Shown here one piece after another: positions 1-9,171 of a stretch of 55,819 nucleotides of DNA. The stretch's first letter is position 1, and each line of letters opens with the position of its first letter. The notes below the pieces were generated by a model that made no database searches, was not told where the DNA came from, and saw nothing but the letters and a program-made list of their open reading frames with translations. The DNA is from an uncultured Eubacteriales bacterium. GTDB taxonomy: Bacteria; Bacillota; Clostridia; Christensenellales; Aristaeellaceae. The position numbers and the translations under genes were made by a program. The stretch lies in contig OMZP01000012.1 of assembly GCA_900315585.1 (NCBI GenBank), positions 1-55,819 of the forward strand, in the 5' to 3' direction.

Positions 1-906
<906 letters not shown>

Positions 907-983
907 CCGCAACTTACCAAGGATTCATTGCCGAAACGGCATTGAACAATACATTATAAAATAAGCGAAAACGTCCCTTTTTG

Positions 984-1020
984 CCTCCTCTCGCGGCTAC
1001 CAGGCGAGAGGAGGTTTTTT
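984..1020 (+). terminator. hairpin plus T-run overlapping the next gene's ribosome binding site
   Basis: A perfect 11-bp inverted repeat (CCTCCTCTCGC at 984-994, GCGAGAGGAGG at 1004-1014) with a 9-base loop is followed by TTTTTT. It has the form of an intrinsic terminator, but its right arm contains the AGGAGG (1009-1014) that serves the ATG at 1023. It can thus end transcription from leuB and also mask the ribosome binding site of any read-through transcript. Confidence 0.65.
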
Positions 1021-1022
1021 CG

Positions 1023-1388
1023 ATGACGGAGAAAGAAAAAAGAACGATTCTGGACATGCGGGCGGCAGGCAAGCAGTACAAGGAAATATCAGCGGTGCTG
1101 GGCATCGAGGTCTCTGCACTGAAGGTGTTTGTACATCGGCAGAACAAGCCTGGTGTCCGGAAATGTGCTATGTGTGGGAAACGGCTGCCTGATAAAGCCA
1201 GAGAAAGCCAGCGCTTCTGTTCTGTGAAATGCAAAAACGCATGGTGGAAAAGGCATCCCAACCAGGACGGGAATGACAAGCGGGTTGGTCGCGCCTGCGC
1301 ATCCTGCGGGAAACTGTTCATTTCCTATAACCCGAATTCGAAATACTGTTCCAGAGGTTGCTATTATGCCTCAAAGCGAAAAGCATGA
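1023..1388 (+). CDS. small HTH plus zinc-ribbon protein, mobile-element type
   Basis: 121 residues. The N-terminal half (about 1-40, with ILDMRAAGKQYKEISAVLG) looks like a sigma-70 region 4/resolvase-type helix-turn-helix. The C-terminal half carries two zinc-knuckle modules, CAMCGKRL..FCSVKCKNAWW and CASCGKLF..YCSRGCYYA. Such HTH-zinc proteins are common next to site-specific recombinases in clostridial integrative elements; no recombinase is seen here, so this is probably a leftover. The ATG at 1023 is chosen because AGGAGG lies 8 bases upstream; an earlier in-frame codon at 981 would run through the hairpin. Role inferred: DNA-binding accessory or regulatory protein. Confidence 0.7.
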   Translation: MTEKEKRTILDMRAAGKQYKEISAVLGIEVSALKVFVHRQNKPGVRKCAMCGKRLPDKARESQRFCSVKCKNAWWKRHPNQDGNDKRVGRACASCGKLFISYNPNSKYCSRGCYYASKRKA

Positions 1389-1401
1389 GCAACAACATCC
1401 C

Positions 1402-1424
1402 AGCGGCGTAATGCCGCTTTTTTT
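1402..1424 (+). terminator. intrinsic terminator after HTH/zinc gene
   Basis: AGCGGC and GCCGCT arms with a 5-base loop, followed by a run of T, 14 bases after the stop codon at 1388. Confidence 0.75.
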
Positions 1425-1462
1425 CTTTGCCCGAATCCCCGCATTCCGGGGAAGGGCGGACG

Positions 1463-1578
1463 ATAAAGAAACGGCAGAATCAATAAAGAAACGAAAAATC
1501 TAATAAAGAAACGCAAGAGGCTAAAAACGGGAAAAAAGGCCAATAAGGAAACGGAACGAGGAATCCGTTTCCTTATTG
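1463..1578 (+). repeat. 20-bp phased iteron-like repeats and inverted repeat
   Basis: ATAAAGAAACG occurs at 1463, 1483 and 1503, and as ATAAGGAAACG at 1543, so the starts are spaced 20, 20 and 40 bases. The last copy forms a perfect 15-bp inverted repeat with TCCGTTTCCTTATTG at 1564-1578. Two-helical-turn phasing puts all copies on one face of DNA, as in iterons or multimeric protein-binding sites. The rest of the 1389-1723 gap is A-rich and shows no gene. Confidence 0.65.
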
Positions 1579-1678
1579 ACCTCATTTTCAGTATTTGAGC
1601 CCACAAAAATGGCCTTCGAGTGCCTAATGCAGAAACGGCATCATTCAGAGAACACCGTATTTACAGAGCTTTATGGGC

Positions 1679-1720
1679 AAAAAGTAACAACGCTGATTTC
1701 GTATCAAAATCAGCGTTGTT
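1679..1720 (-). terminator. terminator of tRNA-Ala
   Basis: On the minus strand, directly after the encoded CCA, a 14-bp stem (AACAACGCTGATTT / AAATCAGCGTTGTT) with a 7-base loop is followed by ACTTTTTG. Confidence 0.65.
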
Positions 1721-1723
1721 GGG

Positions 1724-1800
1724 TGGTGGAGCATACCGGATTCGAACCGGTGACCTCTACAATGCGAATGTAGCGCGCTAGCCAACTGTGCTAATGCCCC
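1724..1800 (-). tRNA. tRNA-Ala (anticodon CGC)
   Basis: Minus-strand sequence begins GGGGCATTAGCACAG and ends with ATGCTCC plus discriminator A and encoded CCA. The 7-bp acceptor stem pairs with a G3-U70 wobble, the alanine identity element. The anticodon arm CTACA-TTCGCAT-TGTAG places CGC at 34-36, and the T-arm contains GGTTCGAATCC. Length is 77 with CCA. The D-stem has one mismatch. Confidence 0.92.
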
Positions 1801-1849
1801 TAATTTTGCTGCCGAATTTTGTACAGTTTCGACAAACTGTTTCGTGGGT

Positions 1850-1968
1850 GTTATCAGCGTCATTGGGATGTAGAAACGACGGTTCGTTCTAGCCAACTGT
1901 GCTAATGTTATCAGCTTCATTGGGATGTAGAAACGACGGTTCGTTCTAGCCAACTGTGCTAATGCCCC
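1850..1968. repeat. two 57-bp tandem repeats carrying copies of the tRNA-Ala 5' end
   Basis: The units 1850-1906 and 1907-1963 are identical except for one base (gcg/gct at the ninth position). Each ends in CTAGCCAACTGTGCTAAT, identical to the complement of the tRNA-Ala 5' region. Over 1946-1968 the identity is 23 bases, exactly as at 1778-1800 in the tRNA gene. This resembles att-site duplications left at tRNA genes by integrating elements, although the 5' rather than the 3' end of the tRNA is copied. Confidence 0.8.
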
Positions 1969-2073
1969 ATAGGGTGTTCGTGCATCGAACAGAAGATATT
2001 ATAGCATGGTTGGCGGGCAAATGCAATAGGGCGGAATGTAAATTTTCGTCAGAGGGAATCGGGGCGGTTTGGC

Positions 2074-2102
2074 TTGACAGGGCATGGCAAATACAATAAA
2101 AT
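2074..2102 (+). promoter_or_regulatory. sigma-A type promoter for the secreted repeat protein gene
   Basis: TTGACA (2074-2079), 17-base spacer, TAAAAT (2097-2102); about 55 bases upstream of the ATG at 2158. Confidence 0.7.
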
Positions 2103-2157
2103 AGAGTTGGGATAATGGGATTGCGCGACGGCGCATGGATCGAAAGGATTTGGAGCA

Positions 2158-3780
2158 ATGGTTCGGTTGAGAGGGCTCGGGCGGCTGGCGGCGCTGATGG
2201 CGGCGCTGGCTCTGCTGTGGGCGATGGCGGCGGGGGCGCTGTCCGAGGAGACGGCCAGCAGCCTGCGCATCGACTTCACGGTGCAGCCCAGCGTGATGGT
2301 GGCGCCCGGGGACGTGACGATGACCTTTGTGATCGAGAACATCACCGACCGGCCCCTGCGCAACGTGACGCTGTCCTCCGGCGACGGCCAGCTCTCCGAG
2401 CCCATCGGCCAGATCGGCCCCGGCGAGACGCAGACGCTGGTGCGTCCCCACACCGTGACCGAGGAGGAGCTGGACGCGGGCGAGATCGCCTACACCGTCA
2501 GCCACGACCCGATGCTGGCGGGCGAGCCCAAGATCAACTATCCGCTGAGCGCCGCCATCGCCCGGGGCGACGCGGTGCCGGGCGTGGAGATCACGCGGCA
2601 GCTGTCCTCCCCCTACGTGACCCGCGGAGGGCTGGTGACGGTGACCTACAAGCTGGTGAACACCGGCAACGTGCCCCTGAGCGGCCTGAGGCTGCGGGAC
2701 GCGCTGGGCGACTTCACCGGGCGGCTGGAACGGCTGGACGTGGGCGAGAGCAAGACCTTCATCAGCCGCGTGGCCCTGAGCGAGGCGGCGGAGTCCGCGC
2801 CGGAGCTGGAGTATTCCGTGCCCTCCGGCGAGACACTCACCCGCGCCCTGGACCCGCTGCCCATCGGCATCGCCTCCAGCGGCCTGGACCTGGCCTTTTC
2901 CGTGGGCCAGACCGCCTTTGACGACGGCACGGCGGACGCGATACTGATCCTCACCAACACCGGCAACGTGAACTACACGGGCGTGACCGTGCTGGACGAC
3001 GTGTACGGCGGCGTGATCGCCGACGGACTGACCCTGCCCAGCGGCGCGTCCCCCGTGGAGGTGCCCCACACCTACCCCGTCCGGGGCGAGGGCGAGTATC
3101 GCTGGCGGGTGACGGGCATGAGCGACGCGGGCGAGACGCTGGATCTGCGCACCGAGACGCTGACCCTGTCCAACCTGCCGGAGGACCCCGCCGTGGTGAT
3201 CGATTTGCAGGTGGCCGCCCGCACGCCCCGCATCAACCGGGCGGGCCAGGTGACCTTCGACGCGACCATCGCCAATGTGGGCAACGTCATGGCCCGGGAC
3301 GCGCTGCTGTACGAGGTGAATCGGGGCGAGATCCGCCGGCTGGCGGTGCTGCCCCTGGGCGAGCCCTCGCAGGTCACGGCGGGCTTTGAGGTGGACGAGG
3401 ACACAGACTTCGTGTTCTGCCTGAACTACATCGACGCGGACGGTCACCAGCGCACCGTGTCCACCGACCCCGTGAGCGTGGTGATCGCCCCCGACGGCGA
3501 GACCCCGGAGCGGGTGGGCCGCGCGGGAATGGACCTGGAAGGCGGCTCGGTGAAGCTGGGCGGCAGCACCACCACGTTCATCGTGCTGCTGGTCATCGCC
3601 GGCGCGGCGCTGATCGTGATGGTCACGATCCTGGCTGCGGCCTCGGTGCGGGCCCGGGCGGAGAAGCGCCAGCGCCTGGCCGCCGAGAAGCAGCGCGTCA
3701 AGGCGGAGATGGGCAGGACGGGCTCGGTGCCCGCCGTGAAGGCCCCGAACAGGAAGAAGAAGGGTAATCGAAACAAATAG
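2158..3780 (+). CDS. secreted, membrane-anchored protein with DUF11/CARDB-like repeats
   Basis: 540 residues. It has a signal peptide (hydrophobic about 10-30, ending near AAGALSEE), then several beta-sandwich repeats of about 110 residues, each built around phrases such as LTNTGNVNYTGVTVLDD and LVNTGNVPLSGLRLRDAL, typical of DUF11/COG1361 and CARDB adhesin-like modules. Residues about 470-500 form one membrane helix, followed by a basic cytoplasmic tail (EKRQRLAAEKQRVKAEMG). It is probably an extracellular scaffold or adhesin held in the membrane. Its own promoter lies at 2074. The stop is 17 bases before the phosphohexomutase start, so the two are probably cotranscribed. Repeat family is fairly clear; ligand unknown. 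Confidence 0.75.
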   Translation: MVRLRGLGRLAALMAALALLWAMAAGALSEETASSLRIDFTVQPSVMVAPGDVTMTFVIENITDRPLRNVTLSSGDGQLSEPIGQIGPGETQTLVRPHTVTEEELDAGEIAYTVSHDPMLAGEPKINYPLSAAIARGDAVPGVEITRQLSSPYVTRGGLVTVTYKLVNTGNVPLSGLRLRDALGDFTGRLERLDVGESKTFISRVALSEAAESAPELEYSVPSGETLTRALDPLPIGIASSGLDLAFSVGQTAFDDGTADAILILTNTGNVNYTGVTVLDDVYGGVIADGLTLPSGASPVEVPHTYPVRGEGEYRWRVTGMSDAGETLDLRTETLTLSNLPEDPAVVIDLQVAARTPRINRAGQVTFDATIANVGNVMARDALLYEVNRGEIRRLAVLPLGEPSQVTAGFEVDEDTDFVFCLNYIDADGHQRTVSTDPVSVVIAPDGETPERVGRAGMDLEGGSVKLGGSTTTFIVLLVIAGAALIVMVTILAAASVRARAEKRQRLAAEKQRVKAEMGRTGSVPAVKAPNRKKKGNRNK

Positions 3781-3797
3781 TCGATAGGATGGTGTTT

Positions 3798-5285
3798 ATG
3801 GAAGCTGACAGTTTCAACTGGCTGAAGTTGAGGAGCGGCTCGGAGATTCGCGGGCCGCAGGAGCGATTGACCGACGAGCGCGCGGAGAAGCTGGGCTATG
3901 CCTTTGCCACCTGGCTGGCGGAGAAGCGGGGCGTGTCCCCCGCGGAGCTGACGCTGGCGGTGGGCCGGGACGAGCGCCCCTCCGGCGAGCGGCTCAAGAC
4001 CGCGCTGACCCGGGGCATCACCTCCGCAGACAGCGACGTGCTGGACTGCGACCGGTGCGCGACCCCGGCGCTGTTCGCGCTGGTCCAGGGCGGACCGGAC
4101 CGGGCCGACGGCGCGGTGATGGTGACCGCCTCCTCCATTGACCAGGGCCAGAACGGCTTCAAGCTGATGACCGCCGAGGGCGGTCTGTCCGGTGGGGACG
4201 TGGAGGCGATCCTCCGCCTCGCCGCCGAAACCGTGGTGCCGGAGCGCCTCGTTGCGCCCCTGGACGCCACCCAGCGGTACTATGAGAACCTGCGCGCCGT
4301 GGCGGCGAAGTACCTGGAGGACGACGCGCTGAAGCCACTGCTGGGCATGCGGGTGGTCGTGGACGAGCGCAACGCCGTGGGCGCGGACTTCGCCCGGTTC
4401 CTGAGCGACCTGGGCGTGGAGACCGACGGCGGCCTGACGGGCGAAGGCGCCACCGGGCCGAAGTCCCCGGAGGCCGTGGAGGCCCTCTCCCGGGCGGTGC
4501 TGGAAAACCGGGCCGACCTGGGCGTCAGCTTCACCGCCGACGGCGACCGGGTGGCGCTGGTGGACGAGCAGGGCCGCGCCCTGGCCCAGAACCGGCTGAT
4601 CGCGCTGGTGGCGGCGGTGCTGCTGGACAACCACCCCGGCATGACCATCGTCACCGACAGCGTGACCAGCAACGGCCTGTCCGCGTTCATCGCCGAGTGG
4701 GCCGGCATCCACTACCGCTTCAAGCGGGGCTATCGCAACGTGGTGGACGAGGCGATCCGCCTGAACGAGGAGGGCATCGACTGTCCCCTGGCCATGGAGA
4801 CCAGCGGCCACGCCGCCTTCAGGGAGAACGGCTTTTTGAACGACGGCGCGTATCTGGCTACGCGGCTGATCTGCGAGGCGTTGAACCGCAAGCGGGAGGG
4901 ACAGGTGCTGTCCGCGCTGATCGACGACCTCCAGGAGCCGGTGGAGAGTGTGGAGATCCGCCTGCCCATCCTCCCCTTCGAGGACTGGGAGCCGGAGGAG
5001 GAAGCCCAGGAGATCGTGGAGATCCTGCTCTCCCGCACCCTCACCGACCCCGAATGGCAGCTGGCCCCGGACAACCGCGAGGGCGCGCGCATCACCTTCA
5101 ACCTGGACGGCGGCGTGAACAACGCCTGGGTGCAGCTGCGCATGTCCGTGCACGACCCGGTGATGGTGCTCAACGCCGAGAGCGCCGTGGAGGGCGGCGT
5201 GAAGCGCATCCTGGCGCAGACCTATGCGCTCATCAAGGATACCGAGAAGCTGGACGTGAAGCCGCTGAGGGATGCGGTACAGTGA
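3798..5285 (+). CDS. alpha-D-phosphohexomutase family protein (PMM/PGM-like)
   Basis: 495 residues, the usual length and domain order of the phosphomannomutase/phosphoglucomutase superfamily. The phosphoserine loop reads VTASSIDQGQNGFKL (normal TASHNP..NGFK). The metal loop reads FTADGDRVALVD (normal FDGDGDRV), so the first of the three metal-binding Asp is Thr. The sugar-binding loop is METSGHAAF (normal GEXSGH). It probably interconverts hexose 6- and 1-phosphates for surface polysaccharide, but the changes make substrate and even activity uncertain. The ATG at 3798 is preferred over 3789 because the AGGATGG ribosome site overlaps the first ATG and lies 5 bases before the second. Confidence 0.8.
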   Translation: MEADSFNWLKLRSGSEIRGPQERLTDERAEKLGYAFATWLAEKRGVSPAELTLAVGRDERPSGERLKTALTRGITSADSDVLDCDRCATPALFALVQGGPDRADGAVMVTASSIDQGQNGFKLMTAEGGLSGGDVEAILRLAAETVVPERLVAPLDATQRYYENLRAVAAKYLEDDALKPLLGMRVVVDERNAVGADFARFLSDLGVETDGGLTGEGATGPKSPEAVEALSRAVLENRADLGVSFTADGDRVALVDEQGRALAQNRLIALVAAVLLDNHPGMTIVTDSVTSNGLSAFIAEWAGIHYRFKRGYRNVVDEAIRLNEEGIDCPLAMETSGHAAFRENGFLNDGAYLATRLICEALNRKREGQVLSALIDDLQEPVESVEIRLPILPFEDWEPEEEAQEIVEILLSRTLTDPEWQLAPDNREGARITFNLDGGVNNAWVQLRMSVHDPVMVLNAESAVEGGVKRILAQTYALIKDTEKLDVKPLRDAVQ

Positions 5286-5397
5286 GCGTTTAGAGTGAAG
5301 AGTTTAGAGTTTAGATAAGGATGGCTTCTCTCCCAAGCGCGTTCTGTCTCAACTCTGAACTCTCATTTTCTTTCCTCCCAATAATTTGCTCAAGCCC

Positions 5398-5427
5398 TTG
5401 TCCCCGCCCCTATAAATATGTTATAAT
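5398..5427 (+). promoter_or_regulatory. promoter of transketolase gene
   Basis: TTGTCC (5398-5403), 18-base spacer, TATAAT (5422-5427), about 65 bases before the tkt ATG. The gap from 5286 also begins with a degenerate GAGTTTAGAGT microsatellite. Confidence 0.7.
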
Positions 5428-5492
5428 GTAAAGGGAAGCGCCGCTTCCTTAAATAATTGTACCAAATAATTTCAGATAGGAGTGCATTTCCA

Positions 5493-7466
5493 ATGAGCAA
5501 AGAGAGCATGGTCGTCAACGCGATCCGCATCCTGACCGCCGAGGGCGTTCAGAAGGCCAAGTCCGGTCACCCCGGCATGCCCATGGGCGCGGCGCCCGCC
5601 GCTTACGCCATCTGGGGCAAGGAGATGAAGCACAATCCCGCCGACCCCAAGTGGCCCAACCGGGATCGCTTTGTGCTGTCCTCCGGTCACGGCTCCATGC
5701 TGCTGTATAGCCTGCTGCACCTGTTCGGCTACGGCTTGAAGATCGACGACCTCAAGCAGTTCCGCCAGTTCGGCTCCCTGACCCCCGGCCATCCCGAGTA
5801 CGGCCACACCCGCGGCGTCGAGACCACCACCGGCCCCCTGGGCCAGGGCATCGCCAACGCGGTGGGCATGGCCATGGCCGAGAAGCACCTGGCAGCCAAG
5901 TTCAACCGCGAGGGCTTCAACGTGGTGGATCACTACACCTACTGCATCCTGGGCGACGGCTGCATGATGGAGGGCATCAGCCACGAGGCCTGCTCCCTGG
6001 CGGGCACGCTTCAGCTCAACAAGCTGATCGCCGTGTATGACGACAACGAGATCTCCATCGAGGGCAACACCGACATCGCCTTCCGCGAGGACGTGCCCGC
6101 CCGCTTCCGCGCCTACGGCTGGAACGTGATCGACGTGAAGGAGGGCAACTGCTGGAAGCAGGTGGACGCCGCGCTGAAGCTGGCGAAGAAGTCTGACAAG
6201 CCCACCCTGGTGGTCACCCACACCGCCATCGGCTACGGCTCCCCCAAGCAGGGCATGAGCTCCGCTCACGGCGAGCCCCTCGGCGAGGAGAACATCGCCA
6301 TCACCAAGAAGAACCTGGGCTGGCCCTGCGAGGAGCCCTTCGGCGTGCCGGAGGAGGTCTACGAGTGCACCGCCAAGACCATTGAGGACGGCGCGAAGGC
6401 CCAGGCCAAGTGGGAGAAGCTGTTCGCCGAGTATGCCAAGCAGTATCCCGACCTCAAGGCCGAGTGGGACGTGTGGTTCAGCGATGAGCTGCCCGTGGAC
6501 CTGACCAAGGACGAGGACCTGTTCGCCTTCGAGGGCAAGTCCGCCACCCGCAATTCCAGCGGCGTCGTGCTGAACAAGCTGGCCGAGCGCATCCCGAACC
6601 TGTTCGGCGGCTCCGCCGACCTGGCCCCCTCCAACAAGAGCAACATGAAGGGCAAGGGCGACTTCTCCGCCGAGACCCCCGAGGGCCAGAACCTGCACTT
6701 CGGCGTGCGCGAGCATGCCATGGCCGCCATCTGCAACGGCGTCAAGCTCCACGGCGGCCTGCGCCCCTACTGCGCCACCTTCTTCGTGTTCTCCGATTAC
6801 ATGAAGAACGCCATGCGCATGGCCAGCATCATGAACCTGGGCATCCCCTACATCCTCACCCACGACTCCATCGGCGTCGGCGAGGACGGCCCCACCCATC
6901 AGCCCATCGAGCAGCTGGCCGGTCTGCGCGCCGTGCCCGGCATGATCGTGTATCGCCCCGCGGACAGCAAGGAAGTCGCGGCGGGCTGGATCGCGGCCAT
7001 GACCGAGAATCACCCCGTTTGCCTGGTGCTGACCCGCCAGGATCTGCCCCTCTACGACAAGAGCGGCCTGGATGCCTTGAAGGGCGGCTACATCCTCTCC
7101 GACAGCGAGAAGGCCACCCCTGACGTGCTGCTGATGGCGTCCGGCTCCGAAGTGGAGCCCTGCGTGGAGGCCCAGAAGCTGCTGAAGGAGCAGGGCATCG
7201 ACGCCCGCGTGATCTCCATGCCGTCCTTTGAGCTGTTCGAGCGGCAGAGCGACGAATACAAGGAGAGCGTGATGCCCAAGGCCGTGCGCGCCCGCGTGGC
7301 CGTGGAGGCCGCCGCCACCTTCGGCTGGCACAAGTACGTGGGCCTGGACGGCGCGGTGATCGGCCTGGATCACTTCGGCGCCTCCGCTCCCTACAAGTTC
7401 CTGTTCAAGGAGTACGGCTTCACCGCCGAGAACGTGGCCGAGACCGCCAAGAAGGTCATCGGCTGA
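5493..7466 (+). CDS. tkt: transketolase
   Basis: 657 residues, full length. This thiamine-diphosphate enzyme moves two-carbon ketol units in the non-oxidative pentose phosphate pathway, in the cytoplasm. Visible features are [13 protein letters not shown] near the N-terminus, the [13 protein letters not shown] region, the ThDP/Mg motif [18 protein letters not shown]...DDN, and in the pyrimidine domain [14 protein letters not shown] with the catalytic Glu, then [17 protein letters not shown]. The start at 5493 has a TAGGAG site 11 bases upstream and removes 12 non-homologous residues. It has its own promoter (5398) and terminator (7481), so it is monocistronic. Confidence 0.97.
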   Translation: MSKESMVVNAIRILTAEGVQKAKSGHPGMPMGAAPAAYAIWGKEMKHNPADPKWPNRDRFVLSSGHGSMLLYSLLHLFGYGLKIDDLKQFRQFGSLTPGHPEYGHTRGVETTTGPLGQGIANAVGMAMAEKHLAAKFNREGFNVVDHYTYCILGDGCMMEGISHEACSLAGTLQLNKLIAVYDDNEISIEGNTDIAFREDVPARFRAYGWNVIDVKEGNCWKQVDAALKLAKKSDKPTLVVTHTAIGYGSPKQGMSSAHGEPLGEENIAITKKNLGWPCEEPFGVPEEVYECTAKTIEDGAKAQAKWEKLFAEYAKQYPDLKAEWDVWFSDELPVDLTKDEDLFAFEGKSATRNSSGVVLNKLAERIPNLFGGSADLAPSNKSNMKGKGDFSAETPEGQNLHFGVREHAMAAICNGVKLHGGLRPYCATFFVFSDYMKNAMRMASIMNLGIPYILTHDSIGVGEDGPTHQPIEQLAGLRAVPGMIVYRPADSKEVAAGWIAAMTENHPVCLVLTRQDLPLYDKSGLDALKGGYILSDSEKATPDVLLMASGSEVEPCVEAQKLLKEQGIDARVISMPSFELFERQSDEYKESVMPKAVRARVAVEAAATFGWHKYVGLDGAVIGLDHFGASAPYKFLFKEYGFTAENVAETAKKVIG

Positions 7467-7480
7467 GGATAGACACAGCA

Positions 7481-7515
7481 AGGCCCCGCATCCGAATGGA
7501 TGCGGGGCCTTTGTG
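7481..7515 (+). terminator. terminator of transketolase gene
   Basis: A perfect 13-bp stem (AGGCCCCGCATCC / GGATGCGGGGCCT) with a GAAT loop, followed by TTTGTGTTGT. Confidence 0.85.
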
Positions 7516-7533
7516 TTGTCATTCAGTGAAAGG

Positions 7534-7803
7534 CTATTGGGGAAAGAGGCCCCTGATCTTCGCCCCCAGGTCCTGGGCGAAGGGGCCGACCTGGTCGGTA
7601 AAGAAGCGGCCCACATCGTGAAGGCGCGGCTGCACCTGTTCCTCGAAGAAGCGCCGGATGCCCGAGGTATCGCCGATGAGGTCCTGTAACGCCCGCCCCC
7701 AGTCCCCGTGGTACTGCATCCCCTTCATGGCAAACCAGGCCACAAGCAGCAGGAAGGCCGTGAGCAGGAGGATCCGCAGGGCGGAACGGAACAGGTGGCG
7801 CAT
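7534..7803 (-). CDS. small membrane-anchored protein of unknown function
   Basis: 89 residues from the ATG at 7803 (AAAGGA about 12 bases upstream). One hydrophobic segment lies near the N-terminus (about 8-27, LRILLLTAFLLLVAWFAM). The C-terminal part has a short internal duplication, FFEEQVQPRLHDVGR followed by FFTDQVGPFAQDLGA, which should form an amphipathic helical pair outside or at the membrane. No family recognised. It is convergent with tkt. A longer reading from 7905 would run through a repeat element and is not supported. Confidence 0.5.
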   Translation of the reverse strand: MRHLFRSALRILLLTAFLLLVAWFAMKGMQYHGDWGRALQDLIGDTSGIRRFFEEQVQPRLHDVGRFFTDQVGPFAQDLGAKIRGLFPQ

Positions 7804-7887
7804 CGGGGATTCAATCCTTTCGCAGGGGTGTGGGACACGCGGATGCCATGAATGGCGTCCATACGGGGGTCTGCGATCATGGGTCAA

Positions 7888-8150
7888 CTTCCGTAGGGAC
7901 AGCATATATGCTGTCCGTTGGGTGAAAGACGACCTCTTCCGTCATTTGCTGACGCAAATGCCACCTTCCCCTAAAGGGGAAGGCTCAGGATAGGCCAGCC
8001 TTCCGTAGGGACAGCATATATGCTGTCCGTTGAGGGGAAGACGACCTCTTCCGTCATTTGCTGACGCAAATGCCACCTTCCCCTAAAGGGGAAGGCTCAG
8101 GATAGGCCAGCCTTCCATAGGGACAGCATTCCACCTTCCCCAAAGGGGAA
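7888..8150. repeat. 112-bp tandem composite repeat (two-hairpin family)
   Basis: Two full copies (7888-7999, 8000-8111) and one decayed copy (8112-8150). Each holds a palindrome AGGGACAGCATATATGCTGTCC, then GACCTCTTCCGT, a stem CATTTGC/GCAAATG, CCACC, and a stem CCTTCCCC/GGGGAAGG. The rest of the gap to 8229 is a CACTCTCCACACTC-type microsatellite. No gene is seen in 7804-8229. Confidence 0.85.
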
Positions 8151-8229
8151 GGCTCAAGGAGTTCGCGGCAGCGGCTAACTGCAACTCCTCACTCCACTCT
8201 CCACACTCCACATCCCACTCTCCACACTC

Positions 8230-9114
8230 TTACGAAAGCGCCTGCTTCATGCCCTCCAGCACCTCGTCCGGCAAATCGAGCAGGGCGCAGAGCTGGCGGA
8301 TGGCGAACCGCTGGGGATTCTGGTACTTCTCGATGGGCTCGATGTCGTAGCTGTAGTTGGACACCAACTGCGGGTCGTAGCCATAGGCCTGCCTGTAGAA
8401 CTCGGCCATGCAGTTGTACACGGCCTGGCCCCACTTCTGGTGGTAGGAGGAGGTGACGATGGTGTAGGTCTCCACGCCCGCCTCCCGCATCATGGCGAAG
8501 GTGTTCACGGCGTTCTCCAGGGTGGTACGGGCGCGCTCGTCGATGAGCACCCGACTGCCGTCCACGCCCCACTTCCCCGTGAGATAGTCCTTCATCATCC
8601 CCGCCTCGGTGTGGTTCTTGGGGTTGTTGTGGCCGGTGGGCCCGCCGGAGCAGATCAGCAGCGACCGGGGAAAGGCGGTCGCCGCCGCCCCCGCGGCGTC
8701 GCACCGGCCCTTCAGCTCGTCCTGCATCTCCCCGTCCTTCAACTCGAAGCCCAGCACCACGAAGGCGTGGGTCGCGCTGTCGGGGATGCCCGTGTCCTTC
8801 AGCGCGTCGGCGGATTTCCCGCCGTCGTAGAGGAACATCGGGTAGTCCGCGTTGGCGTACACGTTCATCCAGTGATCCGCGATGGCCTCGGCCACCTCCC
8901 GGTCCGTGGGGTTCATCGCGCCGATGGCGTTCAGAACGCTCTCGATGGCCGCCTGATCCCCGTCGGAGGGCGTCTCGTAGGCCCGGAGCAGGTTGATCAG
9001 CAGCCGCCCGAAGTTCAGCTCGTTCTCGTCGGAGATCTCGTAGACCTCCCCCATCGCCGCCGCGCCGCACGCCAGCGCCAGCAGCACCACCAGGGCAATC
9101 AGCTTCTTTGCCAT
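8230..9114 (-). CDS. YdcF/SanA-like DUF218 domain protein, exported
   Basis: 294 residues from the ATG at 9114 (AGGAGG just upstream; an ATG at 9147 has no good site). An N-terminal signal sequence (AKKLIALVVLLALACGAAAMG) is followed by an all-helical part to about 110, then the DUF218 core: THAFVVLGFELKDG, LLICSGGPTGHNNP, TEAGMMKDYLTGKWGV, LIDERARTTLENAVNT, and TSSYHQKWGQAVY. DUF218 proteins act in envelope biogenesis (SanA, ElyC) or remain uncharacterised; the substrate is unknown. The helical N-terminal extension resembles E. coli YdcF in size. It follows the DnaJ-domain gene by about 55 bases, probably in the same transcript. Confidence 0.8.
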   Translation of the reverse strand: MAKKLIALVVLLALACGAAAMGEVYEISDENELNFGRLLINLLRAYETPSDGDQAAIESVLNAIGAMNPTDREVAEAIADHWMNVYANADYPMFLYDGGKSADALKDTGIPDSATHAFVVLGFELKDGEMQDELKGRCDAAGAAATAFPRSLLICSGGPTGHNNPKNHTEAGMMKDYLTGKWGVDGSRVLIDERARTTLENAVNTFAMMREAGVETYTIVTSSYHQKWGQAVYNCMAEFYRQAYGYDPQLVSNYSYDIEPIEKYQNPQRFAIRQLCALLDLPDEVLEGMKQALS

Positions 9115-9171
9115 AGAGCACCTCCTATAAAACGGGCGTGTCTCCATGGGAAACGCGCCATCGTGGGTCCT

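Noticed and set aside
1576..1773. 65-residue open frame ending in EHTGFEPVTSTMRM
   Set aside because: Its 3' part is the antisense of tRNA-Ala, a well-known false protein; the remainder overlaps a terminator.
1389..2000. Plasmid or phage replication origin
   Set aside because: Iteron-like repeats are present, but there is no replication initiator gene, DnaA-box cluster or partition gene in the window; a chromosomal remnant is simpler.
5286..5492. Riboswitch (such as TPP) before transketolase
   Set aside because: The leader after the promoter is only about 60 bases and has no conserved THI-box or other aptamer sequence.
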